Notes under the pieces: generated by a model
What the model was told of the DNA's origin: nothing
Database searches by the model: none
What the model saw: only the letters and a program-made list of their open reading frames with translations
Assembly (NCBI GenBank): GCA_014376535.1
Contig: JACMRH010000089.1
Coordinates: forward strand, 1-34,062
DNA from: Cytophagales bacterium
Lineage (GTDB): Bacteria; Bacteroidota; Bacteroidia; Cytophagales; UBA9547
Length of the DNA: 34,062 nucleotides
Direction: 5' to 3'
Shown: positions 18,703 through 28,713 of the stretch, piece by piece
Position numbering within the stretch: position 1 is the stretch's first letter
Layout: each line of letters begins with the position of its first letter
Program-made: the position numbers and the translations under genes

Positions 18703-21291
18703 TTAAATTGTCCATTCAAATTTGAATAATGCTCCATGTCCTGGCTCTGATTCGACCCAAATGCGTCCATTATTTTTTTCAATCAGGGATTTTGTAGTAT
18801 GGAGCCCAATGCCGGTACTGTTATTTTCTTTTCCGGTATCGTACAAGTTAAAAATTCGCTGATGGTATTCTTTTGAAATCCCATAACCGTTATCTTTCAC
18901 AAAAAACTGTATAAAAGTGTCATGCATTTCAGAGATCCCTATTTCAATCTCACATATACCCTCCTTATTACAGCCATAGCGGATAGCATTGCTTATTAAA
19001 TTTGAAAACACTTGTTGTAGTGTATTTTTATTGGTTTGAATCACTGGCATATTCTTTTCTAATGAATATTTAATCCTGCTTTTATCCGGATTTAACCATT
19101 TGAAAACATCTTCTAAAAGAATATTTAAATCAACCTCAGATAATTCAATTCGATGTTGTTTTGCCTGAGACAATAAGCTTGAGATAAATAAATCCATCTT
19201 TGAAATAGACTCCCTGATCAAACTAAAGACTTCAGTATTTTCCTCATGTTTAACAAAATCTGTATTTTCTTCCAAAACATTGATTAATCCCTCAATGCCT
19301 TTAATTGGTGCTTTTAAATCGTGAGCAACTAAATTAGTGTAGTCATCCAGCTGTTCATTTATACTTGCTAATACGTTAGATTTTTCTTTCATTTTGGTAA
19401 CATCCGTACCAATGATTATATACTTATACTTTTGTTTGTCGATATTTTTCACTCTGGATACATTGAAATTAAGGTAAGTACCTTTATCTTCTCTGTGTAG
19501 CAAAATATCAGTTTTAAAGGCACTTCTTTTTACATTACCTTTAGATTTTGAGTCAGTCACAATTATAATGTTTTCAGACGATTTCAAGATCTCAGCAAAG
19601 GTTTTACCAGTAACATCTTTTAGTTGCATTCCTGAATAATCGGAAAAGGACTGATTTACCCATTCCACTCGCCCGTGCTGGTTCAATGTGAGAACTGCAT
19701 TTCCTGTTCTTTGAGCAATGATAGATAATTTGTAAACTTCTTCTTCTGCAATTATCCGTTTTAGGATTTGGGATCGCAGTATTATTTCTAGAATGGATTT
19801 AAGCAGGTTGTGGGCTATTTCTATTTCTATATTAGTCCATTTAAGACTGTTGTGCCGTTTTTTTTCTATATAAAGGCCAAATGAATTTCTAGGATGTAAT
19901 GCCGCCAGGTCATTTGGAAGGCCACTGGCGTAACCTGGATCTCCCGCCCATTTGATGGTTTGGACGTATTCTTTTCTAAATCCGATAATATAATATTTAT
20001 GATCTCCGGAGAGGGGCAGAAAGATCACGCCACTTGCCAAGTTTGAATACTCTTGTGCTGGCGGGAATATATTAGCTAATTCGTGAGAGAAAAAAAATTG
20101 CTGGGGATGAGCATTTTTATACCATTCCATCATCTCCTCCACAAATTTCTTTGGAGGTGTAGCACCTATACGATTATAAGTGTTTTCGTACAATATAACC
20201 GCTCCTGTTAGATTCAGCAATTGTAGAATGTTTACTTTTCCATCTGATAAGCCTGAAACAAAATCGCCTGTATAAGACATAAATCTTGTCATTTCCCCCA
20301 ATTTGTCAAAAAGTTCTATTCGTTTTGTCAGCAAATAATGGCTTTCCCGCGTAGTGACCAATTCTGAGATAAGATTAGATAACAATCCAAACACCGTTCT
20401 TAATTCATAAGATAAATGCTTAGGTGTATTGTGATGACATGCGATTATTCCCCAAAGCTGTTGATCTTTAACAATTGGCACTGACATAGATGCTTGTACA
20501 CCCATTTTTTTCAAATATTCTAAATGGACACTGGCGACACTTCTCAGATTGCAATCGGATAAGTCAGTAATGCCATTAATTGATTTGTTTATAGGAGGTA
20601 TAAGCTGCTGATCTTTATCATTGATATCCGGTATCATGCGATAAGGATTTTTCAAGTAAAGTTGTCTTGCTTGCCTGGGAATATCTGAAGAAGGGAAATG
20701 AAAGCCTAAATACTCCTGTTTCCCGTTTACAGAAGCTTCACCCAGAACCTGGCCATTCCAGTCTTCATCAAACCGATAAATCATTACCCTGTCAAAAGAG
20801 GACAATGACATTAGATTTTCTGCTGCCTTTTGACAGATCTCTTCCATTGACCCTGCTACCTTTAAGACGGCAGAGAAATATTCTATCTCCTGGTAAAGTT
20901 TTGTGAATGATAGGGTATTATCATTGTTACTTTCTTCAAGTTCAAAGAGAACATATTTATCCTTAATATGCAGAGTGGCCCTAAATCGGGTAAAATGTTG
21001 TTTTAAAACAATATCAAGATCAATCGAAATATGATCCTCTACATTTTTATTCTCAATTTTCTTTCTGACTTCTTCATACTGAGTGACTGATAAAAAATCT
21101 TTAAAATTCCGTCCCTCAAAGTCTGTATTTGTTAATTTTAAAAGCACCAGAAAGTTCTCAGACCATTGAAGGATTTTTAAATTATAATCGGTGACCAAAA
21201 GGTATCCATATCCTTGTATTAAATTAGTGAAGTTTAGAGGAATGTTTTCACAAACTTCAGAATCAAACTTCCCCTTAATGTCTATGTGCAT
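18703..21291 (-). CDS. bphP: Bacteriophytochrome histidine kinase (PAS-GAF-PHY-PAS-HisKA-HATPase)
   Basis: N-terminal Cys in SEVCENIPLNFTNLIQ; FPSSDIPRQARQLYLKNPYRMIPDI; LRSVASVHLEYLKKMGVQASMSVPI; WGIIACHHNTPKHLSY; PHY tongue motif WAGDP...HPRNSFGLYIE; H-box VAHDLKAPIKGI; NLISNAIRYG; DNGYGI; GIGL. Confidence 0.95.
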   Translation of the reverse strand: MHIDIKGKFDSEVCENIPLNFTNLIQGYGYLLVTDYNLKILQWSENFLVLLKLTNTDFEGRNFKDFLSVTQYEEVRKKIENKNVEDHISIDLDIVLKQHFTRFRATLHIKDKYVLFELEESNNDNTLSFTKLYQEIEYFSAVLKVAGSMEEICQKAAENLMSLSSFDRVMIYRFDEDWNGQVLGEASVNGKQEYLGFHFPSSDIPRQARQLYLKNPYRMIPDINDKDQQLIPPINKSINGITDLSDCNLRSVASVHLEYLKKMGVQASMSVPIVKDQQLWGIIACHHNTPKHLSYELRTVFGLLSNLISELVTTRESHYLLTKRIELFDKLGEMTRFMSYTGDFVSGLSDGKVNILQLLNLTGAVILYENTYNRIGATPPKKFVEEMMEWYKNAHPQQFFFSHELANIFPPAQEYSNLASGVIFLPLSGDHKYYIIGFRKEYVQTIKWAGDPGYASGLPNDLAALHPRNSFGLYIEKKRHNSLKWTNIEIEIAHNLLKSILEIILRSQILKRIIAEEEVYKLSIIAQRTGNAVLTLNQHGRVEWVNQSFSDYSGMQLKDVTGKTFAEILKSSENIIIVTDSKSKGNVKRSAFKTDILLHREDKGTYLNFNVSRVKNIDKQKYKYIIIGTDVTKMKEKSNVLASINEQLDDYTNLVAHDLKAPIKGIEGLINVLEENTDFVKHEENTEVFSLIRESISKMDLFISSLLSQAKQHRIELSEVDLNILLEDVFKWLNPDKSRIKYSLEKNMPVIQTNKNTLQQVFSNLISNAIRYGCNKEGICEIEIGISEMHDTFIQFFVKDNGYGISKEYHQRIFNLYDTGKENNSTGIGLHTTKSLIEKNNGRIWVESEPGHGALFKFEWTI

Positions 21292-21568
21292 TAGCTAATG
21301 ATAACAAGGGTTTGTAAATGAAAGTATAAGTAGTTAGAAAGTAATTATTCTGTGAAAGGCAAAAGATTTGGAGTGAAAGTATTGAAGTTACCACAATAGC
21401 CGTGAGTAAGCTATTTAATTCTGTATATTAACTCAGAGTTAATGTTTCAAGAAACAACGAGGCCTTTGGTGTTCCCATAGATTTGTCGTTGTTGCGACTT
21501 TTGACAAACAACTTTCAATATCGTGAAAGTGTTTATTCCGCGATAGAAACAAATGCCTTTCTTCTCAG

Positions 21569-22023
21569 ATAAAGGAAAAAACCAGGGAGCTGGAAGCTGA
21601 AAAAGATCAAGTCATTCAGCAACAGAAGCAAATTTTAATGAAGAAAGAGCAATTAGAAGAAAGTAATGAAAAGCTGACCGAATGGAGCCAGAAATAGAAA
21701 CCGGAATCCGAAATAATGGTTTTGCTGGCCTCAGAATTACAGATTTTGGAAATGGCTTTGATGCAGAAAAAGTTAATAAGTTAATACAGGGAGAAGCATT
21801 TAAGGGAATGAAAGATAGTTCTCTGAAAGAAATTGCCGGATTGGGTCTTGCCATTTGTTATGCCATGATGAAGCGATCAGGCGGATGGACAGAAGCAGCA
21901 TCATTGCCTGGTAGTGGGGCCACATTTTTTGTTTACCTTCCTTTTGTATTTGAAAAAGATAACAGCTTAAAAAAGAAATTTGAAAATACTTGTAATATCA
22001 TGCCTAATGATATTATTCTCTAA
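21569..22023 (+). pseudogene. Decayed histidine kinase: coiled-coil segment plus out-of-frame C-terminal HATPase fragment
   Basis: IKEKTRELEAEKDQVIQQQKQILMKKEQLEESNEKLTEWSQK* (21569-21697) overlaps, in another frame, the ORF at 21682: ...AGLGLAICYAMMKRSGGWTEAASLPGSGATFFVYLPF (G2-box-like end of an HATPase). Confidence 0.75.
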
Positions 22024-22083
22024 ATAGATAGCTAAAAGTTTGTTAAGCATCATTATAAAACGGAGTATAAATCTAAAGAAAGT

Positions 22084-22617
22084 CTAATTATTACAATTTA
22101 TCTTTACAGTTTCGTTACCTTTTTTAAAAATGAGCGTGCGGTTTTCACCATTCAACAGAGGTGTATTCAAGATATTTATCTGTTCGGAAACAGACATAAA
22201 TAAGGTATTTTTAATTTCAATATAATGTATTTGTGATGTATTTGAAGATAAAAAGGAGACCTCCATATTGATCATAGCATGATCAGATGACTGTGTGCCT
22301 TTTACCCAATATGCCTTTTTAAGTTTTAAAGTTAAGCGCTTGTTATTCACGGTCAATAGTAGGTGCATTTTGAAATAGGATTCTATTATCCTTAGAAGCT
22401 CATTATTAAACACCTCTTCATCATAATCAAAGATTATATTCTTATGGGTAAAATTATTAAGGCTTGATCGAAGGCCTTCTTCCAGGCATTTAACTTTTAT
22501 GTTAATGCTTCTTTCCTGAAAAGTTAAGTCCCCTACACTCAGGCTTTCTATTGGATGTCTGGTAAAAGAGACTAAAGGCAGAAATATACTTAAAAGAAAT
22601 ACGAAAGCTTGTTTCAT
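22084..22617 (-). CDS. Exported hypothetical protein, DUF6702-like
   Basis: Signal peptide, then HPIESLSVGDLTFQERSINIKVKCLEEGLRSSLNN...; the pattern resembles DUF6702 proteins of Bacteroidota (tentative). Confidence 0.55.
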   Translation of the reverse strand: MKQAFVFLLSIFLPLVSFTRHPIESLSVGDLTFQERSINIKVKCLEEGLRSSLNNFTHKNIIFDYDEEVFNNELLRIIESYFKMHLLLTVNNKRLTLKLKKAYWVKGTQSSDHAMINMEVSFLSSNTSQIHYIEIKNTLFMSVSEQINILNTPLLNGENRTLIFKKGNETVKINCNN

Positions 22618-22684
22618 GCAGAAGGTTAAAATACCTGATGCAGAAGCTCTTCAAAGTCCCGCATCAGGTATACAATTAGTGAAA

Positions 22685-25600
22685 TTATTTTTTAACTATT
22701 CTATGCACAATCGCACTAGATTGGGTTTTTACATGTACGAAATAAACTCCCGCATTATAATTATCGCCAAATTGACTAAAGTTTAAAGTTCCAAGATCAT
22801 CAATTAATACACCTTGCATATTATAGACCTGAACCTCAGATACATCTGGCAGTTGCAGATTGAACCCTTTTGTGGAAGGATTAGGATAAAGCAAGGTTGC
22901 ATGACTGAATACTTCTTCATTCAAACTAAGTACGGGTGGACATATACCTGCACTTATCCCTGCACTGACATAGTTTATCTGGTCGATATTGCTTAAACCT
23001 ACAGCAGTAGTTGATTTTAACTCCAGGACATTGTTTCCCTGCAAAAGTTGAACCTGAACATCTTTAGGTTCCCATTCTTCCCATGTACCAGTTGGCAAAA
23101 AATTGATGATAGCGGGGATAACAATTCCGTTTACAGTTAATTGAGCGGGCCTGTCGCCTGCTGAAGATCCGTTGGCATAAAGAAAACTGATGGCATAAGC
23201 ACCTGCAACCTGGGCAGTAACTGCAAATTTAACATAAGCACCTATAATATTTGGCCCATCCAAAAAGCCGGTTCCTTTGTAACCATCATGCGTGTCAAGA
23301 TTATCCCCGTCAAAACTACAGGCATCTTCTGCTTCAGTCATGGTAGTACAAGCTGTTTTACCAGTTAAACCGCCTACACATCTTTCACATTTGTCAAGAA
23401 GAGCCGTTCCATTTGCTGTACCGTTGCAATCTCTTGGGAAGTCTGCTACTACAATATCAATAACGGCTGAAGTGTCAGTTGCCCCACCGTTATCTGTTGC
23501 GACTGCTTTCAGTTCATAAGACCCTGCAACTACATTCGTCCAGATAAAACTATAAGTTGAAGTATTGTCTGTTCCAATAAGTGTCGATCCATTATAGAAA
23601 TCAACTTTCGTAATTGTTCCTCCTACATCAGAAGCCGTAGCATTTATTGTAATTGTGGCAGGTACCCCCAAAATAATTGCATCTTGAATGGGAGATGTAA
23701 TGCTTACAGAAGGCGGATTATTAACTGCTGTCACAATCACTTTTACAATTGCAGAAGTTGTGGACGTGGCATCGTCATCAAATGCTTTTGCAGAAAGGTT
23801 ATACGTCCCTCCGCCAACATTTGACCAGATAAAGCTGTAAGGGGCTGTATTGTCTGTACCAATCAGGGTTGCACCATTGTAATACTCCACTTTTGTTATA
23901 ATTCCATCTGCATCACCGGCTGTTGCGTTTATGCTAATAGAAGCAGGTGCGTTGTATGAGGCATTGTTTAATGGTGACGTAATGGAAATTGTTGGAGCAA
24001 TGTTAGCAGCCGTCACTCCCACAAGTTTAATTTTTGGTGCTGGTGGAGTTGCCATTCCATCACCCAAATAATAATCAACCATATTTCCCTGATAATATCC
24101 TTTGCAGGTCATATCGGCACGGTATTTAGGGTTATGTGCCATGGTGTAAATTCTTGTGCTACTGGCATACGGTGTTGTAAATACCCTGATTGCCCTGTTG
24201 TCGATCCGGGTGTAAATAGCTTCTTCACGCCAGTCGCCGACGAGGTCGGTCAATAAACCAGGAGTTTTAGGACCTACCTGATAAACTCCCTGCGCAGTGT
24301 ATTGTCTACCTTCTCCAGACGAAGCATAATTCCATTTATTGAATTTACCATTATCCAGGCACTCGCTCAAGACATCTCCATCCCACCAGATCCGCAAATT
24401 TGGATAAGAACCTGTAATGAAGTTTGATGTTTTGCCTCCAGCTACATTGTAAATCCCATCAGTGAAAGTAAAAAATTCATATCCTGGAAAACGGGGATCA
24501 AGGTCTCCTGCATACCCCCTTGCCAAATCAACAATGGGAACTGTTCCGTCAGGATTTTTTAAATATTGGCTGTGGATGATCTTGCCGTCTTTCGCATCGT
24601 AATACAGCCAGGCAAGGCCGCTTTCATTGTTTTGCTGAATTGCATAGCCTTCCAAACCTGGACGTTTTGGGTCCATATCAGCTATAAAGAAGCGGTCTCC
24701 ATGTACCACTCCCTGTGCATCCTGGCCCCAAAGTATTTTACCATTATCGTCCAAACAAAAACCAAAAGGGATCACTTCATCTTTTCCATCTCCGTCCACA
24801 TCGGCAATACGCATGTTGTGCCCGTCAGGTCCGCTGCCACTTCCCCTTTTGTACTTCCAGGTCAATACCATTGCTCCATTTACCCAGCTATAAGCAGACA
24901 CGTTCATATTAAATGATTTATCGCTATTTCTGTTTTTAGCTGACCATACCAAAGAAGGGTTTACTCCATCCAAATAGGCAATGCCAAACATGCCGTTCAA
25001 TTGTCCGACAGAGGCGAAATCATTTGCCAGCTGGCAACGGGAAATTTCATTTCCTGTTACTCCATTCAAAACTGAAACATATTGCACAGCGTTATTGGTA
25101 TTTGTTACAACTTTTCCATCAGGAAATTTAACACCATTCGCAGTTTTAAGCAGGACTTCAGCCTTGCCGTCGTTATTTATATCATAAACAGTTATTCCAT
25201 CTCCATGCCCAATATCAATGGCAGAAGAACCTGGTGTAATGTTGTAACGGTTCACAGAGTTTGGGCCGCAATCTACTCTCCACAAAAACTGGCCTTTGCT
25301 TGTAACAGCTTCTACTACAATAGGATCTGTAACTATAGAAGGTTGACGGTCATAAACAAAATCAAATTCACCATCACCATTCAAATCTCCTGTCCAGATG
25401 AACTTTACGGAATAATTGGGCAATTCCGGAATGGGCACATCATAAAATGGCTGTGTGGGAGTGTTCGCTGCTAATGTAAAAGATGCACTGGCGGCACTTT
25501 CTCTCCCGTTACTTACAGAAGTAACATAATAGGAGTTAGCGACGGTAAAATTGGCCGTTTTATCTTCAAAGTTTGTCCCAGCTGTCAATACATTAGCATT

Positions 25601-25876
25601 AAGTTTAACAGCAGAGGCTGCTACGGTTTTTCTGTAAAGGTTAAAACCAAGGGTATTGGGATCAGTTCCAAATAACCGCCAGCTTACAAGGGCAGTGTTG
25701 TTTGCCGTTTTAGTAGCAACAACTCCTCTGTTTAGATTTTCCATCCAGCGCTGAGCGTGAAGGGAGCCAATACTAAAGAAGCATATCAATGCTGCCAGGA
25801 AAGTTGCTTTGGCCAACCCGCAGCCGGTTAAAGTGTTTTTTGTAATTCCTGTTTTCATATTTAAATCCATTTTCAA
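22685..25876 (-). CDS. PL11-like rhamnogalacturonan lyase with two bacterial Ig-like domains, CBM35-like module and type A T9SS sorting domain
   Basis: RWMENLNRGVVATKTANNTALVSWRLFGTDPNTLGFNLYRK; DLNGDGEFDFVYDRQP; DLVGDWREEAIYTR; tandem PTISITSPLNNASY.../PSVSITSPIQDAII...; AEDACSFDGDNLDTHDGYKGTGFLD; C-terminal LLYPNPSTKGFNLQ...YNAGVYFVHVKTQ. The alternative start at 25858 is equally plausible. Confidence 0.92.
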   Translation of the reverse strand: MKMDLNMKTGITKNTLTGCGLAKATFLAALICFFSIGSLHAQRWMENLNRGVVATKTANNTALVSWRLFGTDPNTLGFNLYRKTVAASAVKLNANVLTAGTNFEDKTANFTVANSYYVTSVSNGRESAASASFTLAANTPTQPFYDVPIPELPNYSVKFIWTGDLNGDGEFDFVYDRQPSIVTDPIVVEAVTSKGQFLWRVDCGPNSVNRYNITPGSSAIDIGHGDGITVYDINNDGKAEVLLKTANGVKFPDGKVVTNTNNAVQYVSVLNGVTGNEISRCQLANDFASVGQLNGMFGIAYLDGVNPSLVWSAKNRNSDKSFNMNVSAYSWVNGAMVLTWKYKRGSGSGPDGHNMRIADVDGDGKDEVIPFGFCLDDNGKILWGQDAQGVVHGDRFFIADMDPKRPGLEGYAIQQNNESGLAWLYYDAKDGKIIHSQYLKNPDGTVPIVDLARGYAGDLDPRFPGYEFFTFTDGIYNVAGGKTSNFITGSYPNLRIWWDGDVLSECLDNGKFNKWNYASSGEGRQYTAQGVYQVGPKTPGLLTDLVGDWREEAIYTRIDNRAIRVFTTPYASSTRIYTMAHNPKYRADMTCKGYYQGNMVDYYLGDGMATPPAPKIKLVGVTAANIAPTISITSPLNNASYNAPASISINATAGDADGIITKVEYYNGATLIGTDNTAPYSFIWSNVGGGTYNLSAKAFDDDATSTTSAIVKVIVTAVNNPPSVSITSPIQDAIILGVPATITINATASDVGGTITKVDFYNGSTLIGTDNTSTYSFIWTNVVAGSYELKAVATDNGGATDTSAVIDIVVADFPRDCNGTANGTALLDKCERCVGGLTGKTACTTMTEAEDACSFDGDNLDTHDGYKGTGFLDGPNIIGAYVKFAVTAQVAGAYAISFLYANGSSAGDRPAQLTVNGIVIPAIINFLPTGTWEEWEPKDVQVQLLQGNNVLELKSTTAVGLSNIDQINYVSAGISAGICPPVLSLNEEVFSHATLLYPNPSTKGFNLQLPDVSEVQVYNMQGVLIDDLGTLNFSQFGDNYNAGVYFVHVKTQSSAIVHRIVKK

Positions 25877-26051
25877 GTTTTAAATGGGCTAAGATTGATG
25901 ATAGCCAAATTATGTAAACCCAGTACCCACAACAGAAACAGGATGTAACGGGATCTTTAAAAATTTTATTAGAAAAGTAAAAATTGAAATTAACGACCGA
26001 TTGAACCAAACAGAGATACCTGAAATCAGCTATATAGAACGCTTTTGAAAA

Positions 26052-26924
26052 TCAATGCAAAACATACCCCACCCCTAGCTCAATAGAATTCTGGAAAGCA
26101 GGGACCAATTTAAAAAAGGAAGAGTTATAATTAAATGTGATGTTAATCCGGTCCGTTTCAGAATCAAGAGAAAATTCAGTATACAATGAAATTCCGGAAT
26201 TGGAACGGTAAATAGAACCAATCCCAATACGTTCCCTATAAAATATAGAGCTTCCAACAAGAAACTCATCCGGGATCAATGGCAAAATCCTGTACAAACC
26301 ATAATACTTCCATTTCCAGTTTATATCAAGGTCCGATTCGTCGGAAATATGGACATGATAATACCGTTTTGCTTCAAGCTGCCCAGCATACGGCCTTGCT
26401 TTAGAATTCAATAATTGCAAGCCTGCAAACCCAAACTGCAACCTGTTCCATTTCAGCACACTACCAGCTGAAGCATCAGGAAGAAAAAAATTGATATTTC
26501 CTGCCGCAGAAACACCCGTGTAGTGCATACTTATAAAACCACCTGCAACTCCAACAGCGAGTTTTACAGTCTCCCCAAGTGGCACCTCTAATGCATAGTT
26601 GGCATATCCTCTGGGACTTGAAATATATGGCCCTTGCTTTTCATTGGAAGCAGTTAAACGAATGGAATGGACTGAATTATTTTTCTGAGTATAAAGTTTC
26701 GCTGCTGAACATGTCAAAGTAGCAACTTCAGTAAATTCACCTGTTTGAAATTTGTAGTAGGCAGTAAGGTCAGTTTTGGCGTTGTCTGGTAGATAAGCTG
26801 CATTTACCATGTACATATTTACATCATATCTTGAATAAAGGTCTGGACTAATCACATTGGTAAGCTGGCACCAGCCAGGGCGCAGAAAAAAAACAAAAAA
26901 GATGATGAATAATATTCTTGACAA
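26052..26924 (-). CDS. PorP/SprF family type IX secretion-associated outer-membrane protein
   Basis: Signal peptide ending PGWCQ; SPDLYSRYDVNMYMVNAAYLP at the N-terminus; beta-strand-rich sequence ending IELGVGYVLH. Confidence 0.75.
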   Translation of the reverse strand: MSRILFIIFFVFFLRPGWCQLTNVISPDLYSRYDVNMYMVNAAYLPDNAKTDLTAYYKFQTGEFTEVATLTCSAAKLYTQKNNSVHSIRLTASNEKQGPYISSPRGYANYALEVPLGETVKLAVGVAGGFISMHYTGVSAAGNINFFLPDASAGSVLKWNRLQFGFAGLQLLNSKARPYAGQLEAKRYYHVHISDESDLDINWKWKYYGLYRILPLIPDEFLVGSSIFYRERIGIGSIYRSNSGISLYTEFSLDSETDRINITFNYNSSFFKLVPAFQNSIELGVGYVLH

Positions 26925-27045
26925 GCTTAGACCAAATTTTTATATCAAATTTATATTTTAAACTTTATTCCGTTACAAATAACTTAACCGCTGGGTATTG
27001 GAACTAAACGTTGGAATTTGGGCAATGACAGCAAATAAATTTTGA

Positions 27046-27621
27046 GTGAAGGTAACAGAAAATAATATCGCTGAACTAATAAGAAATGGAAATGATAAAG
27101 AGGCGATTCAGTGCTTGTATAAAAATGTACTGCCCAACTTTAAAAGATTTGTAAAAAACAATAATGGTCCAGCTGAAGATGCCTTTGACATATTTCAGGA
27201 TGCCTTAATCGCTTTTTACCAAAGTGTGATAAATGGAAAGTTCGATCCGCAATACAAGGTTTATGGTTACGTCTACAAACTTTGTATTTACAGGTGGATA
27301 AATAAAATGACCCGGGAAAAGCTACAGTTCAAAGACGAACTTCCAGACATACAAATGGAAACACCAGTATATTGGTTCTCAGAAAATAGTATAAAAGACG
27401 AACAAGTTTTGCTAAAGGAACTTTTCTCTTCGATTGGTGAAAAATGTTTAGAGCTGTTGAATTATACTATTTTTAAAGAAATTCAGATGGAAGATATCAT
27501 GTTGCGGATGAATTTTCCGTCCGAAACTTCTGTAAGGATGCAGAATATGCGCTGTAAAGAAAAACTGGTACTGGAAATAGAACGCAATCCCGGATTGCTA
27601 TCCAAACTGAGAAAATTATGA
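27046..27621 (+). CDS. RNA polymerase sigma-70 family (ECF) sigma factor
   Basis: GTG start; EDAFDIFQDALIAFYQSVINGKFDPQYKVYGYVYKLCIYRWINKMTRE is a sigma region 2 pattern; C-terminal region 4-like segment. Confidence 0.85.
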   Translation: MKVTENNIAELIRNGNDKEAIQCLYKNVLPNFKRFVKNNNGPAEDAFDIFQDALIAFYQSVINGKFDPQYKVYGYVYKLCIYRWINKMTREKLQFKDELPDIQMETPVYWFSENSIKDEQVLLKELFSSIGEKCLELLNYTIFKEIQMEDIMLRMNFPSETSVRMQNMRCKEKLVLEIERNPGLLSKLRKL

Positions 27622-28706
27622 ACGAGAAAGACCTTAATATAAAGATTGAAAGCTATCTCAATAGGAATATGCCCGACGATGAGATAATTGGTTTTGAGTC
27701 AGAAATCTCTCAAAACCAAACGCTTGCGGATAAGGTTGAGACATTTCGCCTTGCAAATCTGGCATTGACCAGAAATAAATTGTGGGTAGTAAAAAATATT
27801 TCCAATGCTATAAACGACGAACACATAAAAGCTTCTAAAATTAAGAAAACGGTTCTTATTCTTTCGGCTCTCACACTTTTGGGAATCGGAATCGCATCTG
27901 CAATTTTAATTAAAGAAGAAAAACCAAATGAAATTATAAAAAGCAATTCGAAAATATCGAAGGTTGAAACTACCAAAACTGAAAACAAGCAAGCTATAAC
28001 ACAAAACCTTCAAACAAAAAAGACAAACAAACCAGCTAGAAAAGAACTTCAAAATTTAGTACGTCCTACTAAAATAAAGGAAAACAATATTGTATATACT
28101 CCTGCTGAAGTAGAAAATAAAACTGTGGTGCCGCAAAAAACAGCTGACATTAGTAAATCTATGATTCCGGCATATAAGCAAAAACCTGAAGATTCCCGAC
28201 CTGATAACATATGCAGGACCATTTCTATTGATGCCTTTATTTCTGCCGAAAAAGCATGCTTTAATGAACAAAATGGAAGAATTTCAGTCTCCGGTTTTAA
28301 AGGAGGATCAGAACCATACATATATAAAGTTCTCGACCAGGCGAAACAAAATATTTCCTCAACCAAACTTGCAGCGGGAATTTATTCTGTAATCATAACT
28401 GACAGCCGCAATTGTCAGAAATTAATTGAAGGTATTATTATAAAGGAAGAAAACTGTAAAAGGGATCTGGAACTGAATGCTTCAAACGGAGACGAAGTAG
28501 AATTCGGAACCGCAGATCAGGAAGTTTCATTTACGGTTTATGACAAAGGGGGAAATATATATTTTGATGGACAGTTTGCCTCCGGAGAAAAAATTAAATG
28601 GAACGGCATTTCCGCAAAAGGGGAAATTAAAAGTGGCTATTTTATCTTTACTTTGAAATACCAGGATGGAAAAATTCATAAAGGATCAATCACTGTGATT
28701 AAATAA
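27618..28706 (+). CDS. Single-TM putative anti-sigma factor with SprB-repeat-like and type-B T9SS (CHU_C-like) C-terminal region
   Basis: ATGA overlap with the sigma gene; short N-terminal soluble domain; TM VLILSALTLLGIGIASAILI; Lys/Thr-rich linker; CFNEQNGRISVSGFKGGSEPYIYKV...TKLAAGIYSVIITDSRNCQKLIEGIIIKEE (SprB-like); VSFTVYDKGGNIYFDG...SGYFIFTLKYQDGKIHKGSITVIK (CHU_C-like). Confidence 0.75.
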   Translation: MNEKDLNIKIESYLNRNMPDDEIIGFESEISQNQTLADKVETFRLANLALTRNKLWVVKNISNAINDEHIKASKIKKTVLILSALTLLGIGIASAILIKEEKPNEIIKSNSKISKVETTKTENKQAITQNLQTKKTNKPARKELQNLVRPTKIKENNIVYTPAEVENKTVVPQKTADISKSMIPAYKQKPEDSRPDNICRTISIDAFISAEKACFNEQNGRISVSGFKGGSEPYIYKVLDQAKQNISSTKLAAGIYSVIITDSRNCQKLIEGIIIKEENCKRDLELNASNGDEVEFGTADQEVSFTVYDKGGNIYFDGQFASGEKIKWNGISAKGEIKSGYFIFTLKYQDGKIHKGSITVIK

Positions 28707-28713
28707 TGACCTT

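Noticed and set aside
23450-24000. Nucleotide-level tandem repeat in the PL11 gene
   Set aside because: It is explained by two diverged Ig-like domains (SITSP...YYNGATLIGTDNT / FYNGSTLIGTDNT), a common modular architecture.
24566-25474. Plus-strand ORFs antisense to the PL11 gene (24566..24916, 24981..25187, 25082..25474)
   Set aside because: They lie wholly within the strongly supported PL11 CDS on the opposite strand, with no recognisable domains.
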